Of a stretch of 64,000 nt of DNA, positions 36,688 to 46,629 are shown in pieces. The notes beneath the pieces are model-generated. The model ran no database searches. It saw only the letters and a program-made list of their open reading frames with translations, and was not told the origin of the DNA. Positions within the stretch are counted from its first letter, which is position 1. Each line of letters opens with the position of its first letter. The position numbers were made by a program, and so were the translations under genes. Origin of the DNA: Opeltia flavorubescens (lineage: Eukaryota > Ascomycota > Lecanoromycetes > Teloschistales > Teloschistaceae); NCBI GenBank assembly GCA_000442125.1, contig KE546972.1, positions 952,022 to 1,016,021 of the forward strand, in the 5' to 3' direction.

Positions 36688-37284
36688 ATGGCTCCAGGGC
36701 GGTATCCTCCGGGGCAAAGTCAGTCTCGTGGAGCTTGTTTGATGGCATCGACCCATTGCGAGAGCCCTCGGCGACACAGCGTAGCGATCCAAGACCTCCT
36801 CAACCCTGTCGGTGGAGATGACGAAAGTCCTCTCCTCCAGGCTCCTCCTCACGATAACATTCATGCTTCCAATAACGACAATGCCCGCAGATGGAGCAGG
36901 AAAGTCAACATTGATCGTGGTCCTCCTTCGTCGCCTCGACCAATGACCTCTAGTGTACGCCGCTCGCCGCCCCGGGGGCGAGAACGACGCGAGTTCCGAC
37001 CGACCTATACTGAGGAGGAAGTAAATTTTATCTGGTACCATCGTGAAGATCTCGGATGGGATTGGTCACTCATCTGTGATGCCTTCAATCGTCAATTTCC
37101 CGGGCGAGACGTAACCGGCAGAGACCTCGCTGGCCGAGACAAGAGTGGTATTCAATGTAAATACTATCGTCATCTCGAGAACAATGGTGTTCCGCAGGTC
37201 AGACAGCGGGACAGGACAACGTCCGCGGCCGAAGATTATGGCATGCGTGCCAACACTGGACTGTGGTACCCATGGATGCGCTGA
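36688..37284 (+). CDS. Small Myb/SANT-like DNA-binding protein
   Basis: Single exon of 198 residues. After a disordered, Arg/Pro/Asp-rich half comes a homeodomain-like helical unit at about residues 108-165: RPTYTEEEVNFIWYHREDLG, DWSLICDAFNRQFPGR and GIQCKYYRHLENNGVP. The spacing of aromatic residues matches the Myb/SANT-like single-repeat proteins that are expanded in filamentous ascomycetes. It probably binds DNA or protein in the nucleus. The duplicated segment GRDVTGRDLAGRD in the loop before the third helix is unusual. It sits alone at the edge of a gene-poor stretch, which suits an accessory, fast-evolving regulator. Confidence 0.75.
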   Translation: MAPGRYPPGQSQSRGACLMASTHCESPRRHSVAIQDLLNPVGGDDESPLLQAPPHDNIHASNNDNARRWSRKVNIDRGPPSSPRPMTSSVRRSPPRGRERREFRPTYTEEEVNFIWYHREDLGWDWSLICDAFNRQFPGRDVTGRDLAGRDKSGIQCKYYRHLENNGVPQVRQRDRTTSAAEDYGMRANTGLWYPWMR

Positions 37285-37698
37285 ATGCCTGACGGTAGGA
37301 GAGTGCCGCACTCAACCTTACATTGTGCTAAGAGTATTCCAGCGCCAGCGTGACGGTTCATGATAGGTTCACTCAGGCAAACGGTGAAGGGTATTTCTCG
37401 ATCCTAGCAGAGACTATGGGTTCGAAGCCAGACTGTCGCTCCATATTATTCTGGATACTGTTTCGACTGGCTGCTTTCAGGCGTCATTAGATTTCAATAC
37501 ACGGGTTGGAGGTAGTCTGAACTTTGGGAGGGGTTTCTTTTGCTCTTTAGTAGCCATCCTTTGGCTTAGTAGTAGGTTGTTTGTGATATTCGGGTATCTG
37601 ATGCGCGGAAACCGGAAACCGGAAACAACTATGCGCCACAAGTAACATTCGCTATACCGTCAGAAATATGTATCTAGTCGCCATAACTGTATCGTAGC
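37285..37698. other. intergenic between convergent genes with a small tandem repeat
   Basis: Apart from three tandem copies of a 7-mer at 37606-37626, nothing is seen. Confidence 0.55.
37606..37626. repeat. three tandem copies of cggaaac
   Basis: Perfect heptamer triplet in the shared 3' flank of the Myb-like gene and IWR1. Confidence 0.85.
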
Positions 37699-39143
37699 TC
37701 AGCGATTTGCCCAACCTTTCTTTCCTGAAGTCTCATTGTCAGACCAGTGGTCACTGTCCTCGTAAGCTTCTTCGTCGAAGGTGCTATGCCAATGCTTGTA
37801 GGCATTTCTGTTGTACTCGTCGTCGCTGTCAAGCTCGTCTTCAGGGTAATCATTGCCATAGAATCCCTCGGCTATGAGATGTTAGCGGAGTCCCATAGAT
37901 GTTGATAAGCTGGTGCAAACCACTGACCGTTTTCGTCTTCTTCCTCGCTGTTCCAATCATCATCACTGGACTGATTATCATCCCCATACAGCTCCCACAT
38001 CTCTTGGTCCTCGTCCTCTATCACGAGCACTCCGACTTTGTCTGGATTCGCCGTGTCTAAAGCTGAGTATTGAAAGTCTGGAGACGTAATCTCAGAGATC
38101 TGCTCGGGTTGTCGGACATAGACATCGAATACAAAGTTATCGCTATCTTCATCGAAGCCTGATTGGTCTGTAGAATTTTCAGATGGATTTCGGTCCTGTC
38201 CTGTTGTCGCTAAATCGTCTTTAGTTGGCCGCAGTTTCGGCGGCTTCGGCCGGATCTTTACCTTGGGGTCGTCTGAGGTAATTTGACCATCTTGATGACC
38301 TGCGCCACTGACCTCGAGGGCAAATTCCTGCAGCTGTAGAGTCAACTCAATCGAGTTTGTCATCGTGTCGTTTTCATGCATCTTTGCAACGGCAGTTGTC
38401 ATCTTGGAATTGCTCTTCCGTGGCTGCTCCCAATTTTGGGTTCTCCAATTTCGCTCTGCAGATGAGGCGAGCGGTCTTTTCCTTGGCGTCGAGTATTCCA
38501 CTGAAGGCGGTGGTTTGTTTTTGCCGGGCTCACTCTGCTCCTTACTAGAACTTGCAATGTTGGTCCCAGGATGACTGAATTTGCTTGCAACCTTTGGCCT
38601 CTCAACAAAAACAGCGAGCTTCCTCTTCTGTGTCTTCTTCGTCTTTTGAATACCACCGTTCAGCACTGACGGTGTCCTTGACGAAGTAGAAGTTCTAGTA
38701 AGATGGAATTTGCGATGCTCCTTAACGGATCGAATCTGATGTCGGTCTTGACGGCGTGACACAATGTTTATGGAATTCTCTACGCCTCGAGAGTCATCGT
38801 TGAGGCGTCCGGCTGCAGTTGCAACCACTTCATGGGAAAATGGAGCTGGACTGATTGACAGCAGTGATGCATCATCTTCTTCTGGTAGCGTCGTCCTTAC
38901 GACGGGAACTTGAGCCTGATCTCCAATTGCGGAGAACGAGTTACTATGTATCTCGTGAGGCGAAGGATCTACAGGTACTCTGTTCCAGATAATAGTCCTC
39001 CGTTGTTTTTGAGGAGGGATGTCTACAGATGTTAGCGGGTAAAACAATCTAGCAAGCACAGATGATTGCAGCTTACACAGAGCGTCTACGGGCTCTTCAT
39101 CACGTCGACGTTTGACTGTAATCCGCTCAGGTGGAGCGGCCAT
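37699..39143 (-). CDS. IWR1: RNA polymerase II nuclear import factor Iwr1
   Basis: Adaptor that binds assembled Pol II and directs its nuclear import. Three exons, 39143-39077, 39022-37928 and 37871-37699, give 444 residues. The N-terminus carries a basic cluster (VKRRRDEEPVDAL) followed across the first intron by YIPPQKQRRTIIWNRV, as in fungal Iwr1. The middle is disordered. The C-terminal Iwr1 domain has FVFDVYVRQP, then an acidic stretch ending in EGFYGNDYPEDELDSDDEY, with the NDYPEDE core typical of the family, followed by DEEAYEDSDHWSD. That core lies in the last exon, so missing the 56-nt intron loses it. The first ATG in frame is 39143. Confidence 0.92.
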
Positions 39144-39512
39144 TTTACTGATTCTCAAATCTTAATGCGTATGGAACTACAAGTCACAGTTGCACGACTT
39201 GGTTAGTCGATTAAGGTTTCGGATTCGGGATCTTAGCGCAAGCCACAATGCAGAGAACCTTGCACGTGCTTTAAACGGGGAGCAACTCGGCAGGAGCTAC
39301 CCGCTTTGCCCTGAACTCCTGTTGAGATCGATCATAGAGACCTGATGAAGCATATGGCACCCACTCAATACATGAGGACGTTATACGTCTCACTACAGAA
39401 TCTTTCATTTTCGATATGCAAGGTTGCCTTTAATGTAAGGTCTGTGTGGGAGGCAGACCATGTCCCTTACCAGACATTGCTCAAGTACAAATCAAAAAAG
39501 AAAAGCCTCCAA
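39144..39512. other. IWR1 upstream region
   Basis: Promoter of IWR1 and 3' flank of the coiled-coil gene. Open frames here are shadows running into the neighbouring gene. Confidence 0.55.
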
Positions 39513-41674
39513 TCATTCCTTTTGTTTATCATAACGCTCACCACCAAAAGCGTGTTGATACCACCTCTGACCGAGATCTGGGACTTGAAAGATTGGGTTG
39601 CTCTGCTCATAACCTTCTGCCACCCCTCTATACGCAGGGTGCTCCCGAATATCTGGCACTCGTCCGTTGGCCGCCCCAAACTCGGCAAAGAGCTCCCGCC
39701 TCGCGCTTCTCTCCTCACTTCTCCTTATACCTGCTCCGCTACTATTGGTTGTGTTGGAGCGCCGTCCTTTGCTACTGTTACCGCTCGTATGTGTGGTTGC
39801 TGATCCTCGGGTCGGCTTACTTGGGTATGGCTGATGCTGTCCTGGACGTGATGATGCTGAAGTGCGCGCACTCGCTGAATGCCGACGAGGAGAAGCGTTT
39901 TCATGGGAATATGCGGATGACGCCTCGTGCTCACTCTCACTCGTATCTGCGTTATGTTGATTACGATCCCCAATGCCCTCAATCTTTTTTTCAAGGTGAT
40001 TCAATTTCTCGCCAAGCGAGCTGATCGACTCCTCGAGGGTTGCGCTTGCATCTGGATGCTCTGCAAAAGTCTTGCGAATACTGCTCATCTCCTTCCTGAT
40101 ATCCTTCATTTCTCCCTTTATACCTTTCATTCCTTTCTCAACTGCTTCCTGTAGATCCTCGAATCGTCGGATCAGCTTGTCAATCGTTCGATCCGCATTG
40201 TCCGTGGTCACTCTCATGAGGCTGCTAAAGCAAGTATCAAGATGATGATGGACGTTGAGCTCCATCTGTACCAAGCCGGGTAATGATGATCCAGAAGGTT
40301 GAAATCCGAGGTACGACAACGGTGGTGGCGGTACTGAATTGTTTCTCACGTGCCTAGAAAACCGTGGCGTTGTCCCAGTTCCTGATGAAGGTGGATCTGC
40401 TTGAGCGAACGAGTTGCCATTGCTGCTTGGTGTCCATCGATTTTGAGATTGTAGAGAGTGAGTGTATCCGGACCCAGGACAAGGTTCACCTGGGAATCGT
40501 TGTAATACGATTGGCACATCCCTAGAGCTTTGTGACATCGCACGCTGATCTACTTCCGAGGCAGCTTGAGGAGCAAAGGGGCTGAAAGGTGGAAGCGTGC
40601 GGCCCTAAGCATATCGTCAATGGGTTGGTAGCTCCCACCACTAGATTATGTATCACCTACAACATTAGGATCATTCTCCCACACGCCAGCGTAGTTGTTG
40701 GGCGTGTATACCATCGGATGCAATATTTCTCCGGAGTATTGCGGTTGAAGAGTACGCTCATTCCAGTCAATTTGTGCGGAGTCAGGTACCAAGGTATCAG
40801 GGCCCTCTCGTGGCGAATCAGGATGCTCAATGATGCCAGCAAAACTTGGTACTCTTTGCATCTCGGACTGCCGTACTAATTCTGCCTCCCCTTTCCTACC
40901 GTGTATGCCAAGCCGTGTAGGATTGAGAGAACCATCACTTCCCTCTCTTATATGCGTTTGTTTCGTTTCACTGCTGGGTTCGTAGAGAGGTTCTTTAGAT
41001 TCTTGCGAAGTCCGAGTACCAATCATCGCTTGCAATTTGTTTTCTTGAAGGTAACGGCGGGTTGGTACCGGCGTTGACTGCACTTGCCGGTTTGAGTTGT
41101 CCTGTGCGCTCTCTGTTGATGCGCGGAAAGGGTCGGGCGTATTGGTAGACGCAGGAGCAGATACTGGCGGCGTCCCGCGACTAATATCCTTTACTGGGTA
41201 GACTCCTAAGATCTGGGAAGCTTTCTTAGTGATGGCTAGAGGTGGTGACAGAGGCTGATGCGTAAGGTTCTCTTCATCTTCTGGAGGCTTCTGTCTCTGC
41301 TTCGACTGGGAGTATTTCTTGCGCAACTGGTTGACAGTAGTCGTGGTACTTGCAAAAAGAGGCTTCGGCATCACAGGATCTGTAGCTGATCGGTTCTTCA
41401 TGCTTGAACCTACAGGACCCGGTGACTTCAGGGGTATGGCTGGCTGAATATACGCACGGTTCTTGCGAGCCGTCAGTGGCTTCTCTCCTGGTGATGGCGA
41501 AGCTTTTGGCGTCGGCGGCATAGGCTTATTTTCGTACTTATCACGATTGGTGGCCGTCGGCGTCTTATTGAGCGGCTGATCTTGTTTAACAGCCCATGAA
41601 TTGGGGTTTGGCTGAAAGACTCTAGGGGGGGTCTTTTCAGGTAGTTTCACCCGAGGTTCTTGTGGTAATGACAT
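39513..41674 (-). CDS. Conserved fungal coiled-coil protein, 701 aa, one gene across an intron
   Basis: Two exons, 41674-40661 and 40604-39513. Read without splicing this looks like two separate genes of about 340 residues. The donor GTAGGT after NDPNV joins in frame to an acceptor TTAG before GRTLPPFSPFAP, and the open frame runs straight through the methionine that would start the second gene. The first part is a basic, Pro/Lys-rich disordered region with MPPTPKASPSP and VYTPNNYAGVWENDPN. The second has a coiled coil around DKLIRRFEDLQEAVEKGMKG and KEMSSIRKTF, then a Ser/Arg-rich linker and a conserved-looking end (REHPAYRGVAEGY, WYQHAFGGERYDKQ). I recall similar uncharacterised proteins in other filamentous ascomycetes; function is unknown. 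Confidence 0.82.
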
Positions 41675-42150
41675 ATTGCGTTGTCATTGATCAATGCGCT
41701 AGGTTAGCGATAGCAATCGTAAGACAATAACCCAAGCTGACACGATAATAGTAGATGTGATGGCCCTAACGCAATTGAAGAACTTTGAAAATGGATAGCT
41801 AGTGGCAGGTCAACGCCACGACAATGACATTACCTTCGAAAGCTTCTCGCATGATGATTGTAAGTCTTTGAAAAGGAAATACCCTACCATGGATGTTCCT
41901 CTCAATGGCTCGACTCTGCATAACCAATATTGAAGTGTAAACAATGCAGCATGACAGTAAACAGGCAACCGAGGAGCTAGTGTGTAGGGTAGACTATGTG
42001 AGATTAGTGGAGTGAAAGACTGTTGATTCTGGAAGATATTCATCGTTAATTGTATCCTCCTCACTTACGCTTGAGATTTCGGAGTCTATTGATCATGGCT
42101 TTAGTGTAACGACAACCGTAAATCTCAACGACAGCAGAAGTAGGTCCATA
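41675..42150. other. intergenic, nothing seen
   Basis: Upstream of the coiled-coil gene and downstream of the CBM48 gene; no coding frame or repeat is supported. Confidence 0.55.
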
Positions 42151-42709
42151 TCAATCCACTTTTCTACGAAACAAAAGCCCCAAAATCCATTTGAACCGTA
42201 CGAACATCCGGTGTAGAATGCTCGTAGCTGGAGATGGTGACGCTGACGGGATGCTGGGTGCGCCTGACGAGGTGGTGGAGAAGTCATCGGGTCTGCTTAC
42301 GCGGCGTCGTGCAATATTTTTAGTCACAAATGGGGATGAGGGAGCGACAGATAGACAGTTGTTCTGGTTGCCCGCTGCGTCCGTGACTACAAGACTAATC
42401 AAAAAGGCTCTTCATAGAGGACCGAGGGGCCTTACCAATCTCTGCGTTGCCGTCACATACCCACCAGTTGCCCTGATCNCCTAGACGAAACTTATACTGG
42501 AACGTTCCTTCTGGCAAGTGGAAAGTGCGAGAAAAGACGTGGTTTGGTCGAGCACCAGCAGTAGTATCTTCGTGCGTTGAGTCGGAGCATTCCAGCTCAT
42601 GTACTTGCCATTCTGGCGAAGTGAAGGAGCCAGCGACGAAGACAGGAGGACAAGTGCCGGGATTGGAGAAAGTTATTGTGACAGGATATCGTGGCTCGTC
42701 TTCGGCCAT
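42151..42709 (-). CDS. Small CBM48 (AMPK-type glycogen-binding) protein
   Basis: Two exons, 42709-42436 and 42386-42151, give 169 residues. The N-terminal half is an immunoglobulin-like CBM48/AMPK1 carbohydrate-binding domain: YPVTITFSNPGTCPPVFVAG, SPEWQVHELE, TFHLPEGTFQYKFRL and WWVCDG, followed across the intron by NAEIVTDAAGNQNN, where the aromatic pair and Asn cluster fit glucan binding. The C-terminal half is Ser/Pro-rich and ends in a short hydrophobic stretch (WILGLLF) flanked by basic residues. No catalytic domain is attached. Yeast Mdg1 and Crp1 carry this domain in the same position. The base N at 42479 falls in the third position of a GGN codon, so the residue is Gly whatever the base. 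Confidence 0.83.
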
Positions 42710-43863
42710 TACTGTTCGTCAGAGGCTAAATCAGTGGTCCCAAATTGTGGCTTTATGTCAATTCGGAATTTCAAGAGGTGACAGCTTCAATGTGGAGTAC
42801 AGAATATGAGAAATGAGTTGATGGCAGCTTAGAACAGTCCAACACTTCGTTGCGACTTGTGAACAGCCAAGATGTGTCAAGAGGGGTGGAGGATGGTTTA
42901 CCGCATGCACATGCGTACTAAATCTGAATATGGTAGGAAATGAGAGGCTATTCGGAGTACTACCATGGATTCAGACCTTACTGTCCAGGATCGGATACTT
43001 TAAGGAAGCGCCCAAAGATTGATATGAAGAGGACGAGAAACCCCAAGGCTCACACTCCCTTCCGTTGTCAACACCTCAAAATTTATTGACTGTGGTGAAG
43101 CATCTTCAGGCCAATTTGTGCTTCATAGTTACCCAGAAGCTGAAGATTGCGAAGAGAGTCGACTTGCTAACTTCAACGAACTCACCGGCGCTGAAAACCA
43201 CTCTGAATTATCCATGCCGATCTTATCGACTCGCATCTTGCTGGTGATCCTTTGATTGATTGATTAATCGCATATGAAATGAGTTCCTCGGTGGTTACAA
43301 GCTGTTTACCAAAATCCTTCAAATGACACCGAACAATCCCCGCACAATGGCCAAACGCCGTGGTCATTGACGTATCAAACTCCTTGTCACCGATCACTGG
43401 CCCTACGCTAGCGGCGGGGGGGGTGCGAGACATCTTTTTTGCAGGGACTTCGTATAGAAATCTCCTTTCAGCCTCTAATTAGGAGCTCATTCAAACCGGC
43501 TCTAGCCCTAAGAGGCTAATCGAAGTCCCTTCCATCATTCAGTTGAGGCCGAGGGATGGTCTTGGATGGTGTATGCTAAAGGTACCACTACCACTGATGA
43601 TGTCGCGTCCATGTATGGCATCAGCGAGGTGTTGATAAGATGTCCAAGCAAGTCATGTTGTTCCTCGAGTAAAGAAAGCGTTTGATGACCATTACTGCGT
43701 CCTTTCTGTCCTCGCCTTCCTCGTTGCGCCGCTTGTGATACGTCTTGCTTCTGACCCAAAATTCCTCTACTTAGCAGAGGAAAATGCGCGCCATCCTTGG
43801 CAAGACCTATTGCCGTCATGAGCACACGTCTCGAAGTCAAGATAGAGCTCTTATTGAAAAAGC
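42710..43863. other. divergent intergenic region CBM48-POL4
   Basis: No gene supported. A seven-G run occurs near 43417, and tgattgat is repeated near 43254-43264. Confidence 0.55.
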
Positions 43864-46059
43864 ATGGCCGATATTGCCGAATTTAGCTCGCATGGACATA
43901 ACAATACTGAAAGCACCGCTGCCACGCGAATGGACTTGAGCCATCTTCCCGCTATATACGTCCTTCCCACGCATTTATCTTTGGATGATCTTCATAGAGT
44001 AGAGCACCAGCTCACCGGATCCGGTGCCTCGGTAACATATGACATACGTGAGGCGAGCCTGGTACTGGGGAGCATCTCAAAACCACGGAGGGCCAAGTTT
44101 GAGCTTCAACTAGCCAAGGTGCAGTTCGAGGATATTGGTCCATCAGACCCATCAAATGGCCCTTCTAAGTCTGAATCCACTGTCAAAGAAGCAGTGGTGG
44201 TTGCGCCTCCGAGGAAAAGGCTCAAAGTTGAAGAAATAGAGACCCAATCGACAACAACCGATCATAGCGATACCTCAGCTATTGATTCAGACACTGATTC
44301 TGAGACTGATGCCGGAACTGGAACCGTATCTCACTCGTCCATCGCATGTTTATCAATGTCGCCGACTATAGACTCATCACGGCCTGCAGTGAATCATCCT
44401 TCTTCCGCAACCCAAGCATATTATGAGAACAGGATGGTAGTCATCAATCTTGCTTGGCTGGAAGACTCAACACGCCTGGGCACGCCGCAGAATCTTGAGA
44501 AGTACGTCGTGTATGAAGCATATCTACCTTCTCCTAAACCGACATCGCCAAATCTTAAACCCCTTGCAGCAGTCGTTGCGGTATCCTCCCAAACTGATGG
44601 AAGTCTCGAAGTAGACACCCCACAACCGAGCATCAACTCACATGAAAACATCCTCAAGCGAGCCAAGGCTGACGCTGTATCCAAACCAAAAGCGAAATCT
44701 TACTTCTCCAAAGCTCTCAAGCGTGACCGCATTTCTGATGCCGCCAAGCGCGATTTCACAGGCCGAAGCTTCACATCCACCACCTCTCAAGAGTCACGCT
44801 TTCAGCGGCCGCATCTGCTCCATCAGACAACTTCCGAACATGACGAAGATATTGCCAAACCTACCCCGCCCATGCCTGACTGGGTATTACAGAATAAAAT
44901 CTACTCCTGCCAGCGTGCCACTCCCCTTAGCTCACCCAATGACTCCTTCATTGCCCAACTCAAAGAAATCAAGCTCGCCCGTCTCCTGACTAACGACGAG
45001 ATCGGCGTTCGAGCCTACAGCACCAGCATCGCTTCACTGGCCGCCTACCCTTACGCAATCCAATCCACCAGCGAGATCATTGCACTTCCAGGCTGCGACC
45101 ACAAAATCGCCCACCTCTTCCACGAATGGCAAAGGTCGCATGACAACCAGCTCCAAGCTGTGCAAGACACTAAGAATGATCCCGCGCTTAAATGTCTCCG
45201 GCTGTTTTACAATATTTGGGGCGTTGGCGCCACGACGGCTAGAGAGTTCTACTACGATAAGCAATGGCGGGATCTTGACGATATCGTCGAATATGGATGG
45301 GACAGTCTTACTCGCGTGCAGCAGATTGGAGTCAAGTACTACGAAGAATTCCTGCTCAAGATTCCAAGACTAGAAGTCGAACACATCGCCAACATCGTCA
45401 AGCACCATGCACAAAAAGTAGTCGACGAGCGAACCGAATGCATAATCGTGGGAGGATACCGACGTGGGAAACCCGAAAGTGGCGACGTAGATCTCATCTT
45501 GAGCCATCCGGAGCAAAGCGCCACGGCAGGCATGGTAGATAAAGTAGTCAGGAGCCTAGAAGGGGAAGGCTGGATCACACATACACTGACACTGAATCTG
45601 ACGAACACAAATCGCGGGCAGGAAACACTGCCCTATATCAGTAATACAAAAGGGGCTGGCTTCGATACCCTTGATAAAGCGCTGGTCGTCTGGCAGGATC
45701 AAGAATATCCCGGTAAAGGGCGGACCGACGGGCACGAGAAACCACAACCAACCAAGAATCCAAATCCGCATCGCCGAGTCGATATTATCATTTCGCCCTG
45801 GCGAACCGTCGGATGTGCCGTCGCTGGTTGGACGTCTGGTACAACCTTTCAGCGCGATCTGAGGCGATATGCGAAGAAAGTGAAGGGGTGGAAATTCGAC
45901 AGCAGCGGGGTGAGGGAACGAGGGACAGGGAAATGGGTCGATCTTGAAGGATGGACGGACCCAGGAACGAGGTGTAAGGATTGGAAGGAGGCTGAGATAA
46001 GAGTATTCGAAGGGATGGAGCTGGAATTTCGAGAACCTTGGGATAGATGCACTGGATAG
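43864..46059 (+). CDS. POL4: Family X DNA polymerase (Pol4, lambda/mu-like)
   Basis: Gap-filling polymerase for base excision repair and non-homologous end joining. It is a single exon of 731 residues. An N-terminal BRCT domain appears split: its first half is about residues 28-80 (IYVLPTHLSLDDLHRVEHQL), and the conserved Trp helix (VINLAWLEDS) follows an acidic Ser/Thr insertion near residue 197. The catalytic part has an 8-kDa helix-hairpin-helix (ALPGCDHKIAHLF), a second hairpin (YNIWGVGATTAREFY), the palm motif GGYRRGKPESGDVDLI near residues 528-545 with two metal Asp residues, and the third Asp in RRVDIIISPW near 639. The thumb/steering region GWTSGTTFQRDLRRYAK has the family-typical GW. 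It is convergent with DNA ligase I, 570 bp away. Confidence 0.95.
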   Translation: MADIAEFSSHGHNNTESTAATRMDLSHLPAIYVLPTHLSLDDLHRVEHQLTGSGASVTYDIREASLVLGSISKPRRAKFELQLAKVQFEDIGPSDPSNGPSKSESTVKEAVVVAPPRKRLKVEEIETQSTTTDHSDTSAIDSDTDSETDAGTGTVSHSSIACLSMSPTIDSSRPAVNHPSSATQAYYENRMVVINLAWLEDSTRLGTPQNLEKYVVYEAYLPSPKPTSPNLKPLAAVVAVSSQTDGSLEVDTPQPSINSHENILKRAKADAVSKPKAKSYFSKALKRDRISDAAKRDFTGRSFTSTTSQESRFQRPHLLHQTTSEHDEDIAKPTPPMPDWVLQNKIYSCQRATPLSSPNDSFIAQLKEIKLARLLTNDEIGVRAYSTSIASLAAYPYAIQSTSEIIALPGCDHKIAHLFHEWQRSHDNQLQAVQDTKNDPALKCLRLFYNIWGVGATTAREFYYDKQWRDLDDIVEYGWDSLTRVQQIGVKYYEEFLLKIPRLEVEHIANIVKHHAQKVVDERTECIIVGGYRRGKPESGDVDLILSHPEQSATAGMVDKVVRSLEGEGWITHTLTLNLTNTNRGQETLPYISNTKGAGFDTLDKALVVWQDQEYPGKGRTDGHEKPQPTKNPNPHRRVDIIISPWRTVGCAVAGWTSGTTFQRDLRRYAKKVKGWKFDSSGVRERGTGKWVDLEGWTDPGTRCKDWKEAEIRVFEGMELEFREPWDRCTG

Positions 46060-46129
46060 TATATATTAGAAGTTTTCGTTAAAGATTCAGCAGAGATTGG
46101 AAAGGACATAGTCATTTAACCACACAAAA

Positions 46130-46152
46130 AGATCTCAAACAATTTGAGATCT
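46130..46152. repeat. perfect inverted repeat, 10-bp stem, 3-nt loop
   Basis: Arms agatctcaaa and tttgagatct flank caa, 70 bp after the POL4 stop. It may form a hairpin in 3' UTR RNA from either gene. A terminator role is only a guess in a fungus. Confidence 0.8.
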
Positions 46153-46180
46153 ATCATCTTTATGCTACCTCAGCATCTGT

Positions 46181-46222
46181 TGTTACCTTAACGTCTGCTG
46201 GCTGTTACCTTAACATCTGCTG
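46181..46222. repeat. two direct copies of a 20-mer, one mismatch
   Basis: tgttaccttaacgtctgctg at 46181-46200 recurs at 46203-46222 with one G-to-A change. Confidence 0.85.
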
Positions 46223-46629
46223 CTATGACATTCTGACATTCCTATCTGATGCCTCCTATCAGACAGTCGTGACTTAACAATCAACATCTGGTATTGTCTG
46301 CACATCTGCCCCCAAAAGTCCTAATGTAGCTGGACGAACATGCGCTAATCCGCTTCGACATCTGTAAGAGTTTTGAACATCCATCAACCATATACACTTG
46401 CATGCCACCATCATAGACATTGGATAAAATCAATACCACCGGAACTCTCCTACCAAATCATAACACCATGCTTTAACCGGACCAAGTTCATTTCATCCTT
46501 ATCTGAAAGGGGAGGAACCATTCCACTCGTCATCCCCAATTAGTCCCTTGTCCTTCCCTTCAGAAATCTCATGTCCTTTTCCTTGAATGATCCTTCGTCG
46601 TTTCCTCTGGTAATCTCTTATCCTTCCTT

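Larger units (their letters stand above)
46060..46629. other. intergenic between convergent POL4 and CDC9
   Basis: Contains a perfect 10-bp hairpin (46130-46152), a 22-bp-period direct repeat (46181-46222) and several scattered CATCTG hexamers between 46175 and 46360. No coding frame. Confidence 0.7.

Noticed and set aside
37400-37450. tRNA B-box-like sequence (gggttcgaagcc)
   Set aside because: No matching A box or cloverleaf could be built around it.
39513-40538. a separate gene starting at 40538
   Set aside because: The frame stays open upstream of that ATG to a good acceptor, and the joined protein is coherent.
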